DNA of 64,000 bases from CAYUVF01 sp964448045 (GTDB lineage Bacteria > Bacteroidota > Rhodothermia > Rhodothermales > Salinibacteraceae), in assembly GCA_964448045.1 (NCBI GenBank), contig CAYUVF010000008.1, positions 31,522 through 95,521 on the forward strand, given 5' to 3'. The notes beneath the pieces were generated by a model, which made no database searches, was not told the DNA's origin, and was given only the letters and a program-made list of their open reading frames with translations. Position numbers and translations under genes: made by a program. Positions within the stretch are counted from its first letter, which is position 1; every line of letters begins with the position of its first letter. Of the stretch, positions 49,574-57,034 are shown in pieces.

Positions 49574-50218
49574 ATGAGCCGAAAAAAGCTGACCAAGAAA
49601 CAACACCAATTTCTCCAGTTCCTTATCGACCATGTGCGCAAAACCGAGGTGTGGCCGACGTATCGGGAGATCATCGATCACTTCGGCTACCAATCGCCCA
49701 ACAGCGTCACGCAAAACATGAAGGCGCTCCACAAAAAGGGGCATCTCATCCGGGATGATCAGGGCTACCACCTGGCTGAGAAGCACAAGCCCGTCCGGGA
49801 AGGCATTCCAGTGAAGGGCATCATCTCGGCGGGGACGCTGCAGGAGGCGGTCGAGGCCGACCTCGGCACGATCACGCTCGATACCCTCTTCCCCCACCTC
49901 GATCGCATCTTCGCTATCCGCGTCTCGGGCCAATCGATGCGGGGTGCCAACATCCACGACGGCGACTACGTCTTGCTGATGGACGACGACATCCCCGAAG
50001 GCGGCATCGGCGCGGTGCTGTACAACGGCGAAACGTCACTCAAGCGCGTCTTCCACGATGCCGACGGCCTGCGCCTCGAACCGTGCAATCCCGAGTACGA
50101 CGATATCCACATCCAGCCGGATGTCTTCGAGGAAGTGAATATCCTCGGGCGCTACGTGGGACACTTCAAAAAAGACGAGGGGATCTTCAAGCGCGCCGGT
50201 CGTGGCAACGAGGCGTAA
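49574..50218 (+). CDS. lexA: LexA repressor
   Basis: 214 aa. The N-terminal winged HTH is RKKLTKKQHQFLQFLIDHVR, WPTYREIIDHFGYQSPNSVT. The self-cleavage site is Ala86-Gly87 (GIISAGTLQ). The catalytic dyad is Ser121 (RVSGQSMRG) and Lys157 (ETSLKRVF). RecA filaments trigger its cleavage and the SOS response. The region before the gene (49495-49573) contains no E. coli- or Bacillus-type LexA box. Its own box in this lineage is unknown. Confidence 0.96.
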   Translation: MSRKKLTKKQHQFLQFLIDHVRKTEVWPTYREIIDHFGYQSPNSVTQNMKALHKKGHLIRDDQGYHLAEKHKPVREGIPVKGIISAGTLQEAVEADLGTITLDTLFPHLDRIFAIRVSGQSMRGANIHDGDYVLLMDDDIPEGGIGAVLYNGETSLKRVFHDADGLRLEPCNPEYDDIHIQPDVFEEVNILGRYVGHFKKDEGIFKRAGRGNEA

Positions 50219-50229
50219 GTAATCTCAAC

Positions 50230-50823
50230 TTACTCGCCGGCCCCCGGCACCGTTCGCAACGTGAACTGCACGTCGAAGTCGGTGCGGAGCGGCTCGGCGC
50301 CTTCCTCGTAGGCAGCGGAGCGCCCGTAGCGGTTGAGCACGAGCCGCAGGGTGCCCGTGGCGCCTGTGGTATCGGCCACCGTGAGGAAGAAGCCCGGCGA
50401 CGGAAGGGGCGAGGTTTTGCCGGCGCTCCGGCTGCGCTGCGCGAGGCGGTCGAGCGGCCACAGCTCGGGGAAACTCTGCTGGAGCATCAGGCGCGGGGCC
50501 AGTCCGCCCTCCAGCCCGTACAGCAGCAGCGGCGTATCCGGCCCCTTGACCAGGTAATCCGTCTCCAACTCGTTGTTCTCGTATACCGCCAGATCGACCC
50601 GATGATCGCCCGGCGCGAGCAGCAGTTCGCCATCCGACTGGAAATCGCCCGTGCCCGTCTGCCGCGCAATGATGGTCTGCCGCACGGAGCGTCCCTCCAT
50701 CGGAATTACGGAGAGCTCGACGCGGTCGATTGTCGGAATCTCGGGCGGGTTCGTGCCGCCATCGCATGCGGGCAATCCAAGCAGAAGCGCGACCGCCACT
50801 ATTTCTATCCAACGCATCCTCAT
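50230..50823 (-). CDS. Lipoprotein of unknown function
   Basis: 197 aa from ATG 50823, with GGTGGGACG just upstream. The lipobox is ALLLGLPAC (Cys20). The mature part is beta-rich (RVELSVIPMEGRSVRQTIIA, LLLAPGDHRVDLAVYENNEL, TLRLVLNRYGRSAAYEEGAE). No family recognised. It is convergent with lexA (11-bp gap) and divergent from the methyltransferase gene. Confidence 0.72.
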   Translation of the reverse strand: MRMRWIEIVAVALLLGLPACDGGTNPPEIPTIDRVELSVIPMEGRSVRQTIIARQTGTGDFQSDGELLLAPGDHRVDLAVYENNELETDYLVKGPDTPLLLYGLEGGLAPRLMLQQSFPELWPLDRLAQRSRSAGKTSPLPSPGFFLTVADTTGATGTLRLVLNRYGRSAAYEEGAEPLRTDFDVQFTLRTVPGAGE

Positions 50824-50958
50824 CGTCCCACCTTCCAAATCCAAGACACTACGGGCACGTTAAGGTAGCCGAATGGCACCGCGGTCGCAACGCATGCGGC
50901 GGATCGCCGTGTTATCTTTTTGCGGAATCGCTCTGTTTCACTCGATGCGCACACGCTC

Positions 50959-51582
50959 ATGTCCATGCCCAACTGGCGGAACAACCTCGAACGGCGCGGC
51001 GGCTACTGGCACGACGGCCACTGGTACGACCGGCATCTCGAACGGCGCCTGCCGCTGGCCCTCCCGATGCTGGACGAACTCGTGCTCGCCCTGCCCCCGC
51101 TGGCGCCCGGCACTACCGTCTGCGACCTGGCCTGCGGCACGGGCAACGCCGCGTTCACCGTGATCGAAACGTATCCGGCCGTGGAGATCATTCTGCTGGA
51201 TGCGGATGCCGACCTGCTCGCCCACGCCGCCGACAAAGTAGGATCGCTGACGCCCGATTTCGAGCCGCTCCACGCCACGGTTTCGGCCGATGGCGATCCG
51301 CTACCCGGCGGGCCGTACGACGTGGTGGTCGCGTCGCTCGCGCTGCACGCCATCATCGGGCACGACGTGGAGCGAGCCGAAGCCGAGACGCGCTACGAGC
51401 TGCTCTTCCGCAGCATCCACGAGGCGCTGACACCCGGCGGCCACCTGCTCGTGGGCGACCACGTGGGCACGCTCGGCCTCTACGCCCAGCTCAAAGCCAT
51501 GGAGCGCGCCGGCTTCGAGGCCGTCGACTGCGCCTGGCGGCAGGACGACTTCTTCGTCGCCGGCGGGCGCGTCGGGGAATGA
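50959..51582 (+). CDS. Class I SAM-dependent methyltransferase
   Basis: 207 aa. Motif I is VCDLACGTGNAAFTVIE (residues about 55-71), motif II IILLDADADL, and post-motif III LTPGGHLLVGDH. The N-terminal WHDGHWYDRHLERRLPLALP may shape the substrate pocket. The C-terminal FEAVDCAWRQDDFFVAGG is typical of small-molecule methyltransferases. ATG 50959 was chosen; 50965 is also possible. Its TGA stop is the first base triplet of a heptamer repeat array. Confidence 0.87.
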   Translation: MSMPNWRNNLERRGGYWHDGHWYDRHLERRLPLALPMLDELVLALPPLAPGTTVCDLACGTGNAAFTVIETYPAVEIILLDADADLLAHAADKVGSLTPDFEPLHATVSADGDPLPGGPYDVVVASLALHAIIGHDVERAEAETRYELLFRSIHEALTPGGHLLVGDHVGTLGLYAQLKAMERAGFEAVDCAWRQDDFFVAGGRVGE

Positions 51583-51651
51583 CGAATGTCGAGTTACGAA
51601 TGTCGCGCTTCGAGTTCTTCACTCGCTACTCCCCCCTCGCTACTCACCCAA
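51582..51651. repeat. Heptamer-phased array between two convergent genes
   Basis: Starting at the last base of the methyltransferase stop codon, the sequence is ten consecutive 7-bp units: ACGAATG, TCGAGTT, ACGAATG, TCGCGCT, TCGAGTT, CTTCACT, CGCTACT, CCCCCCT, CGCTACT, CACCCAA. The aminotransferase stop codon (51640-51642, minus strand) falls inside unit nine. CGCTACT units recur in the array at 56209. Confidence 0.75.
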
Positions 51652-52545
51652 AATCGGATAGCCCGTCGTGGCTGTTTCCTCGGCGTACAAATCGGAGAGG
51701 CGCTCCGTCATCGGGCCGCGCGTGCCGGCGCCGATGGTGCGGCCGTCGAGCTCGGTGACGGCGGCGAGCTCGCCCATCGTGCCCGTGCAAAACATCTCGT
51801 CGGCGCGGTAGGCCTCCATCACGCTAATGTTGCGCACCACGTGATCGATGCCGTGCGCGGTGCAGAGCTCCAGCACGGTCCGCCGCGTGATGCCCTCGGG
51901 ACAGGCATGCGGATGGCTCGTCGCCACCACGCCGTCGTCCACGATGAAGACGTGTGTGCCGTGCGCCTCGGCGATGAAGCCCTGCCGGTCGAGCATGAGC
52001 GCGGCATCGGCCCCTGCGTGGTTCGCCTCAATCTTGGCGAGGATCGACGGGAGCAGGTTGTTGTGGTGGATCTTCGGATCGAGCCCGTCCGGCGCAAACC
52101 GGCGGATCGAGCTGGTGATGAACGACAATCCGCGCTTGTCGTACACCGGCGGCTTGTATTCGGGCAGCACGATGAGCGTGGGCCCCGACTGGTTGAGCCG
52201 CGGATCCATCCCGGAGGTGATCTTCTCCCCGCGCGTGAGCGTCAGGCGGATGTGCACGCCATCGGTCATTTCGTTCGCTTCCAGCGTGCGGCGGATCTCG
52301 CGGATGAGGGCCTCGTGCGGCGGGATCGTCTCGAACGCCAGCGCCTTCGCCGAGTCGCGGAGCCGGTCGAGGTGCGGAATCAGCCGGAAGATGCGCCCAT
52401 CGTAGAGCCGCAGCCCCTCCCACACGCCGTCGCCGCCCTGCACCACGCTGTCGAACGGACTCACGCCCGCCTCGTCACGGTGCACGAGATCGCTGTTAAT
52501 GTTCACGATGAGGTCGCGGTTGCGCTCGTTAAACGTCTGCTTCAT
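51640..52545 (-). CDS. Class IV aminotransferase (branched-chain aminotransferase-like)
   Basis: 301 aa. PLP fold type IV. Family text: SPFDSVVQGGDGVWEGLRLY, FRLIPHLDRLRDSAKAL, VHIRLTLTRGEK, DGLDPKIHHNNLLPSILAKI (the Lys region), MLDRQGFIAEAHGTHVFIV, CPEGITRRTVLELC, DEMFCTGTMGELAAVTELDG. It resembles IlvE or D-amino-acid aminotransferase. The usual ExxxxN appears as EAHGTH, with His in place of the common Asn, so the substrate may differ from branched-chain amino acids. Its final codons lie in a heptamer array. Confidence 0.86.
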   Translation of the reverse strand: MKQTFNERNRDLIVNINSDLVHRDEAGVSPFDSVVQGGDGVWEGLRLYDGRIFRLIPHLDRLRDSAKALAFETIPPHEALIREIRRTLEANEMTDGVHIRLTLTRGEKITSGMDPRLNQSGPTLIVLPEYKPPVYDKRGLSFITSSIRRFAPDGLDPKIHHNNLLPSILAKIEANHAGADAALMLDRQGFIAEAHGTHVFIVDDGVVATSHPHACPEGITRRTVLELCTAHGIDHVVRNISVMEAYRADEMFCTGTMGELAAVTELDGRTIGAGTRGPMTERLSDLYAEETATTGYPILGE

Positions 52546-52766
52546 CGGCGCAGTGGGGGTTGGAATAGGGCGTTTTGCTCTGGCGCTTCAGCCGTGTGAA
52601 GCGCGCGGAAGGCGGACGGGCAACATACGAGATAGCCCCTCCAAAACGAAGCGCCGACCCGATCGAAAATGGCGCGTCCTGTTCCTTCGATCCGGGGGCT
52701 GCGTTACCCCGCCATCGACCCGAGCGGCTCTACTGGTGTGATTGTTCCCGATGCTCCCGGCGTCCC

Positions 52767-53912
52767 ATGCCTGCTTTCCTCCGCTCCGTCTCGCTCGCGC
52801 TGGCTCTCTCCATCGTCCTCGGCTGCTCGTCCATGGAGCCCGAGCCGCCCGCCTCGGAGGCGGCTTCGGTGCCGCTGTTGGCGCCTGGATTCACGCTGGG
52901 CACGACCCGCTACGGCAGCGCCGACCTTCCGCCCTCCGGCGCGCCGGCGCGGGCGCTGATCGACTCGCTGATCACGCGCGGGTTGGGCGGCTTCACCTAC
53001 TACGTGGACTGGCCCGACCTGGAGCCGGCGCCCGGCCGCTACACGCTCGACACGTTCGAAACGACCCTCGGTACCCTGAGCGCGCTGGGCATTCAGCCCA
53101 TGGTCAACCTCACCGTGGGCGACATCGACGCGTACAACCTGCCGCCGTCGCTCTCCGACGGGGCCGGCGGACTCGCCGAGGGCGTCGCCCTGGACGACTC
53201 TGCCGTGCTCGACCGGTTCGGCCGCCTGCTCGACCGCATCGTTCCTATCGTGTTGGCCCACGACGGCTTCTTCCTGGGCGTTGGCAACGAAATCGACGAC
53301 CGCCTCGACGGCGACTTTGCGAGCGAGCGCGACGCGTATGTTCGGTTCGTGGAAGCCGCGCGAGAGCGAGTACATGCGCGCGCCCCGCGCCTGGCCGTCG
53401 GCGTCACGCTGACGAGCCACGCCGTCCGCACCCGGTCGTCCACCTTTCAGGCCCTGCGCCGCGTGAGCGATCTCATCGCCTTTAACCACAGCCCGATTCG
53501 GCCCGACTTCTTCGTGCGCGAGCTTGAGGCCGTCTCGTCGGACTTTCGCGAGGTGCTCCAGGCCCACGGCGATGGACCGGTTCTCATTCAGGAACTTACC
53601 TGCCCGAGCGCCGCCTCGATGGGCGCCTCCCCCGCCTGGCAGCGCCAGTGCTTCGAGCAGCTCTTCGAGGTGATCCGCACCACGCCGCGTGTCCGCTTTG
53701 CGTCGGTCTTCACCTTGGAAGATCTTGATCCGGCGACCTGCACCGCCGTCCGGGAGGTGATCTTCGGCGATGAGTTGGATGATCTGCCGGACGACGTCGC
53801 GCAGCGCCTGGCCGACTACCTGTGCGAACTGGGCATCGTGGCCCCCGACGGCACGCCGAAGCCGGCCTACGACGCCGTGCTGGAAGCAGCCGCGACGCTG
53901 CCCGATCCCTGA
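52767..53912 (+). CDS. Lipoprotein with a TIM-barrel glycoside-hydrolase-like domain
   Basis: 381 aa. The signal and lipobox (SLALALSIVLGCSS) predict a lipoprotein. The mature domain has a GH clan A-like layout: an early strand GLGGFTYYVDWPDLEPAPGR, a strand-4 Asn-Glu (GFFLGVGNEIDDRL, the acid/base position) and a strand-7 Glu (PVLIQELTCPSA, the nucleophile position). A Cys pair in the last third may form a disulphide. It is likely a surface glycosidase or carbohydrate-binding relative, with no specific GH family assigned. It is convergent with the sulfotransferase-like gene, 3 bp apart. Confidence 0.7.
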   Translation: MPAFLRSVSLALALSIVLGCSSMEPEPPASEAASVPLLAPGFTLGTTRYGSADLPPSGAPARALIDSLITRGLGGFTYYVDWPDLEPAPGRYTLDTFETTLGTLSALGIQPMVNLTVGDIDAYNLPPSLSDGAGGLAEGVALDDSAVLDRFGRLLDRIVPIVLAHDGFFLGVGNEIDDRLDGDFASERDAYVRFVEAARERVHARAPRLAVGVTLTSHAVRTRSSTFQALRRVSDLIAFNHSPIRPDFFVRELEAVSSDFREVLQAHGDGPVLIQELTCPSAASMGASPAWQRQCFEQLFEVIRTTPRVRFASVFTLEDLDPATCTAVREVIFGDELDDLPDDVAQRLADYLCELGIVAPDGTPKPAYDAVLEAAATLPDP

Positions 53913-53915
53913 TGC

Positions 53916-54692
53916 TCATGCATCGGCTTCCTCGGAAGACGCTGAACGGATCCGGTGGGCAAACAGCTGTTGGTAGTACTCCTGACAGGTTTCGAGGAGC
54001 GGCTGAAGCCGTTCGGGCACAGCCTCGTCCTTCGGGGCGTACGGCTCGAAGCCCGTCGACTGCTCGACGGCGTTGTACCAGTACGTCGCCCAGATGCCAT
54101 CGGTGGGGCGGCGGCCGGGTGCCCACGACAGCATTGCGTCGCGGAACGGCACGCCGAGCGCGGTGCACAGCGCGCGGAGCATACCCTCGGGGTTGAGCAG
54201 CACGTCCTTCGCGTCGATGACGGGCGGCGGCTGGCCGGTGGCGTCTCGCACGCGCTCGAAGAGATCGACCTGCTGCGCCAGCCCCGTGTCGCGGAGCGTT
54301 GGGTCGGGCAGCACCTCGGCCAGTGAGGGCAGCATCTCGGCGGGGTCGCGGATGAGGAACGCATTGCGCAGGGCGAGCACCCAGTCGCGATCCACCCCCG
54401 GCAGCAGGTGATGCGCCATGTGCTTCTGGTAAAAGATGCCGCCGCCAGGCACGGGCCTCGTCAGCCGCTCGACGACCGATCGCCAGTCGGCGTCGTGATG
54501 GGCGATGATGGCATCGCGCCCGGGGTGTGCGCGCCCCGTCTCGGCCAGGTAGTGCGCGTACAGCGGCTCGTCGCAGACGACGGTGTCCGGCCGGCTGCCC
54601 CACGCGCGCATCAGCGCCGTCGAGATATTCCGCGGGCCGGACCACATCGCAATCCGAATGCCCGCCGGATCGGTCGTGTCGGTAGCGTTCAT
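53916..54692 (-). CDS. Sulfotransferase-like P-loop protein
   Basis: 258 aa from ATG 54692. The N-terminal P-loop-like motif (IAMWSGPRNISTALMRAWGS) occupies the PAPS 5'-phosphosulfate loop position. VCDEPLYAHYL, ALRNAFLIRDPAEMLPSLAE (the 3'-phosphate loop region) and VDLFERVRDATGQPPPVIDA match the cytosolic sulfotransferase-like family often annotated without known substrate. The C-terminus ends in an acidic Ser/Glu stretch. It is 70 bp downstream of the cryptochrome gene in the same direction. Confidence 0.8.
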   Translation of the reverse strand: MNATDTTDPAGIRIAMWSGPRNISTALMRAWGSRPDTVVCDEPLYAHYLAETGRAHPGRDAIIAHHDADWRSVVERLTRPVPGGGIFYQKHMAHHLLPGVDRDWVLALRNAFLIRDPAEMLPSLAEVLPDPTLRDTGLAQQVDLFERVRDATGQPPPVIDAKDVLLNPEGMLRALCTALGVPFRDAMLSWAPGRRPTDGIWATYWYNAVEQSTGFEPYAPKDEAVPERLQPLLETCQEYYQQLFAHRIRSASSEEADA

Positions 54693-54762
54693 CGTCGGAT
54701 CAAGCAATCAAACAGCACGCCTCTTCAACATAGGCGTCACACCCGATCCATGCCACCTGTGC

Positions 54763-56208
54763 TCATCCGTTGCGGAGCCGCTGGTAGGTTTCCTCCAGAT
54801 CGACCATCGGCGCGGGATAATCGTCTCCGATGATGCAGCCAGCCGCCTCCTGCTCGGTCCGTGACATCGTGTGCGGCTCGTGGATTTTAGCCGTGGGCAC
54901 GTCGCGCAGCTCGGGCAGCCAGTGGCGGACGTAGGCGCCCTCGCCGTCGTAGCGGTTCGCCTGCTTCACGATGTTGAAGTAGCGGTCGCGCGGATCGTTG
55001 CCCACGCCTGCGTTGTAGGCCCAATTGCCCCAGTTGCTCGTCACCTCGTAATCGACGAGCTTGGCCTCGAAGTAGCTCGCGCCCATCCGCCAGTCGAGGC
55101 GCAGGCTCTTCGCCAGCATGCTCGCCACGTTCTGCCGTCCACGGTTCGACATAAAGCCCGTGCGGTTCAGCTCGCGCATGTTGGCATCGACAAATGGGAT
55201 GCCCGTCGTCCCCGACGCCCAGCGGCGGAAGGCCTCGTCATCGCCGACCCAGTCGATGGCCTCGTTCATCGGGCCGGATGGGTAGAAGAGCCGGTCGCCA
55301 TGCTTCCAGCCGATGAAGGTGAAGAAATCGCTCCAGATGAGCTCGAAGATCATCCAGTACGTTGACTGGTTGCGGACGCGCTCTTGCTCGTAGCGTTTGA
55401 CCTCTTCCCGGATCTGCCGGGGCGAGATGCAGCCATGCGCCAGCCATGCGGAGAACTTCGACGAGTAGTTGGCGCCGAGGAGTCCGTTGCGCGTTTTCTT
55501 GTATTGCTTGAGGCAATCTTCCGTCCAGATGTAGTCGCGCACCCGCTCCAGCCCGCGCGTTTCGCCGCCGCGGAAGGGCAGCACGCCGCGCTCATCGGGC
55601 ACGCCGTCGTCCTCGAAGCCGAGGTCGGCGAGCGACGGGATGGGGCCGGGGTCGAGGTCGCCTGGCAGCGGCGAGACGGACTCCGGCGCAGGGAGCGGGT
55701 CGCGCACGGCGCACTGCTTCTCGACGGTCTTCCGGAAGGAGGTGTAGACGTCGGGGATCTCGTCGCGCTCGAACGGGATGTCGTCGAGGTGATAGAGCGT
55801 CTTGCCCCAATAGTAGGCGAGGCGGGCGTCCGTCTGATCGCTCAGGGCGCGCTGCACGGCCGTTTCGACGGCGCTCTCTTCCGTCCCGACCTCCTCGAAG
55901 CCGTGCACGCGCTCGGCGCCGGTTTGCTTGGCGAGCTTGGGAATTACATCTTCCGGCTGGCCGCGGCGCACGACGAGATCGCCGCCGAGGTCCCGGAGCG
56001 ACTGGCGGAGGTCCTGCAGGCTCTCCAGCAGGAAGCGCGCACGGAACGGCCCTGTCTTATCGAAGCCCCATCGCGTCGTGCCGAAGTGGCGCGGGTCGAG
56101 GCAGTAGACGGGGATGACGCGGTCGGCGCGGCGGGTGGCATCGAGCAGCGCCTCGTGATCGTGGACGCGCAGGTCGTTGCGGAACCAGACAAGCGTGGTT
56201 TTCGACAC
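54763..56208 (-). CDS. Cryptochrome-DASH / photolyase family flavoprotein, GTG start
   Basis: 481 aa from GTG 56208 (the first codon giving the family N-terminus SKTTLVWFRNDLRVHDHEAL). DASH features: VIPVYCLDPRHFGTTRWGFD, KTGPFRARFLLESLQDLRQS, then the FAD-binding region YSSKFSAWLAHGCISPRQIR, WSDFFTFIGWKHGDRLFYPS, GTTGIPFVDANMRELNRTGF, GRQNVASMLAKSLRLDWRMG and TSNWGNWAYNAGVGNDPRDR. Cry-DASH proteins repair UV dimers in single-stranded DNA or sense light. DUF2256, a frequent partner, is encoded just upstream, and a heptamer array separates them. Confidence 0.95.
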   Translation of the reverse strand: MSKTTLVWFRNDLRVHDHEALLDATRRADRVIPVYCLDPRHFGTTRWGFDKTGPFRARFLLESLQDLRQSLRDLGGDLVVRRGQPEDVIPKLAKQTGAERVHGFEEVGTEESAVETAVQRALSDQTDARLAYYWGKTLYHLDDIPFERDEIPDVYTSFRKTVEKQCAVRDPLPAPESVSPLPGDLDPGPIPSLADLGFEDDGVPDERGVLPFRGGETRGLERVRDYIWTEDCLKQYKKTRNGLLGANYSSKFSAWLAHGCISPRQIREEVKRYEQERVRNQSTYWMIFELIWSDFFTFIGWKHGDRLFYPSGPMNEAIDWVGDDEAFRRWASGTTGIPFVDANMRELNRTGFMSNRGRQNVASMLAKSLRLDWRMGASYFEAKLVDYEVTSNWGNWAYNAGVGNDPRDRYFNIVKQANRYDGEGAYVRHWLPELRDVPTAKIHEPHTMSRTEQEAAGCIIGDDYPAPMVDLEETYQRLRNG

Positions 56209-56326
56209 GGTGGGATTGGGGGGTTGCGTTGAGCGTTTTGGGTTGAGCGTTGGGCGTTTGATGTTGGGCGTTGAGCGTTGAAGCAGGGGTACTCCTCGCA
56301 ACCCGCTACTCACCACTCGCTACTCC
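56209..56326. repeat. Heptamer-phased array between DUF2256 and cryptochrome genes
   Basis: On the plus strand 56228-56283 is eight perfect 7-bp units (GTTGAGC, GTTTTGG, GTTGAGC, GTTGGGC, GTTTGAT, GTTGGGC, GTTGAGC, GTTGAAG). A second family follows (CGCTACT, CACCACT, CGCTACT) and runs into the DUF2256 stop codon (56320-56322). The phase continues through almost the whole intergenic gap. Confidence 0.8.
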
Positions 56327-56493
56327 CCATCGGTTTTCGCCCAGGGGATGTGGTCGCGGTTTTTGTTACGGCGGCAGCGCTCGCTGCAGTACTTCACGTT
56401 CTCCCAGTCGTCCGCCCATTTCTTTCGCCACTCAAACTCGCGGTTGCAGACGGGGCACACCTTCGTCGGCAGGTTGCCTTTCTGATGAGCCAT
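56320..56493 (-). CDS. DUF2256 zinc-ribbon protein
   Basis: 57 aa. It opens MAHQKGNLPTKVCPVCNREF and continues WRKKWADDWENVKYCSERCR. The four Cys (13, 16, 36, 40) make a treble-clef/zinc-ribbon site. This matches DUF2256, a family that is repeatedly found next to photolyase/cryptochrome genes. Same strand as, and upstream of, the Cry-DASH gene, with 111 bp of repeat between them. Confidence 0.92.
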   Translation of the reverse strand: MAHQKGNLPTKVCPVCNREFEWRKKWADDWENVKYCSERCRRNKNRDHIPWAKTDGE

Positions 56494-56718
56494 GGGAACG
56501 GGAAAGCTTGGGTGGTCGCGACAAACGTGGGGCTACTACTTGTCAGCCCACACACCGTGCCACGCTGCGCCCAGTTCTTACAGGAGCGTAAAGCTGCGCG
56601 TCCGGGCCGCGCCAATCTTGCGGCGCAGCAACTGGCCTCCGCCCCACGTCTTCGCGGATTTATCACACCGCAGCGCGCGGCCAGGCTGCGCAAACGCCAG
56701 CGCGCTGCGGAACAGGGA

Positions 56719-56748
56719 TTGACAGCGGTCGTTTTTCCATCGCATATC
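56719..56748 (+). promoter_or_regulatory. Candidate promoter of tRNA-Ala
   Basis: A perfect TTGACA (56719-56724) is followed after 18 bp by CATATC (56743-56748), seven bases before the tRNA. The -35 matches that of tRNA-Val; the -10 is weak. Confidence 0.45.
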
Positions 56749-56754
56749 GACCAA

Positions 56755-56827
56755 GGGGCTATAGCTCAGTTGGTAGAGCGCTGCAATCGCACTGCAGAGG
56801 TCCGGGGTTCGAATCCCCGTAGCTCCA
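56755..56827 (+). tRNA. tRNA-Ala (anticodon CGC)
   Basis: 73 nt, complete cloverleaf. The acceptor GGGGCTA pairs with TAGCTCC and includes the G3-U70 pair that identifies alanine tRNA. Anticodon stem CTGCA/TGCAG with loop ATCGCAC gives anticodon CGC (codon GCG). T-arm CGGGG-TTCGAAT-CCCCG. CCA is not encoded. It marks the left border of the accessory region that follows. Confidence 0.96.
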
Positions 56828-56834
56828 CACGCAC

Positions 56835-56879
56835 AAAACCCCGCCCAAACGCCCTTCACGGCGATTGGAGCGGGGTTTT
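56835..56879 (+). terminator. Intrinsic terminator after tRNA-Ala
   Basis: AAAACCCCGC (56835-56844) pairs over 10 bp with GCGGGGTTTT (56870-56879); the palindromic A/T ends make it bidirectional. Confidence 0.9.
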
Positions 56880-57034
56880 GGTTTAGCCCGTTTCCGCACC
56901 GCTTTCCCCGCCCCGCCCAATTTCCATCTCTGCGCGGCGGCGGCTATCTTGAGGATCCCCGCGCGGCTCCGTCAGCCCGGCTCGTCTGGGGTCGCGGACC
57001 GCCTCCGGTATCGTTGTACCCGCCTCGCCCCGTC

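Noticed and set aside
56228..56283. Possible CRISPR-like repeats
   Set aside because: Units are 7 bp and contiguous, without 25-40-bp repeats, spacers or cas genes.
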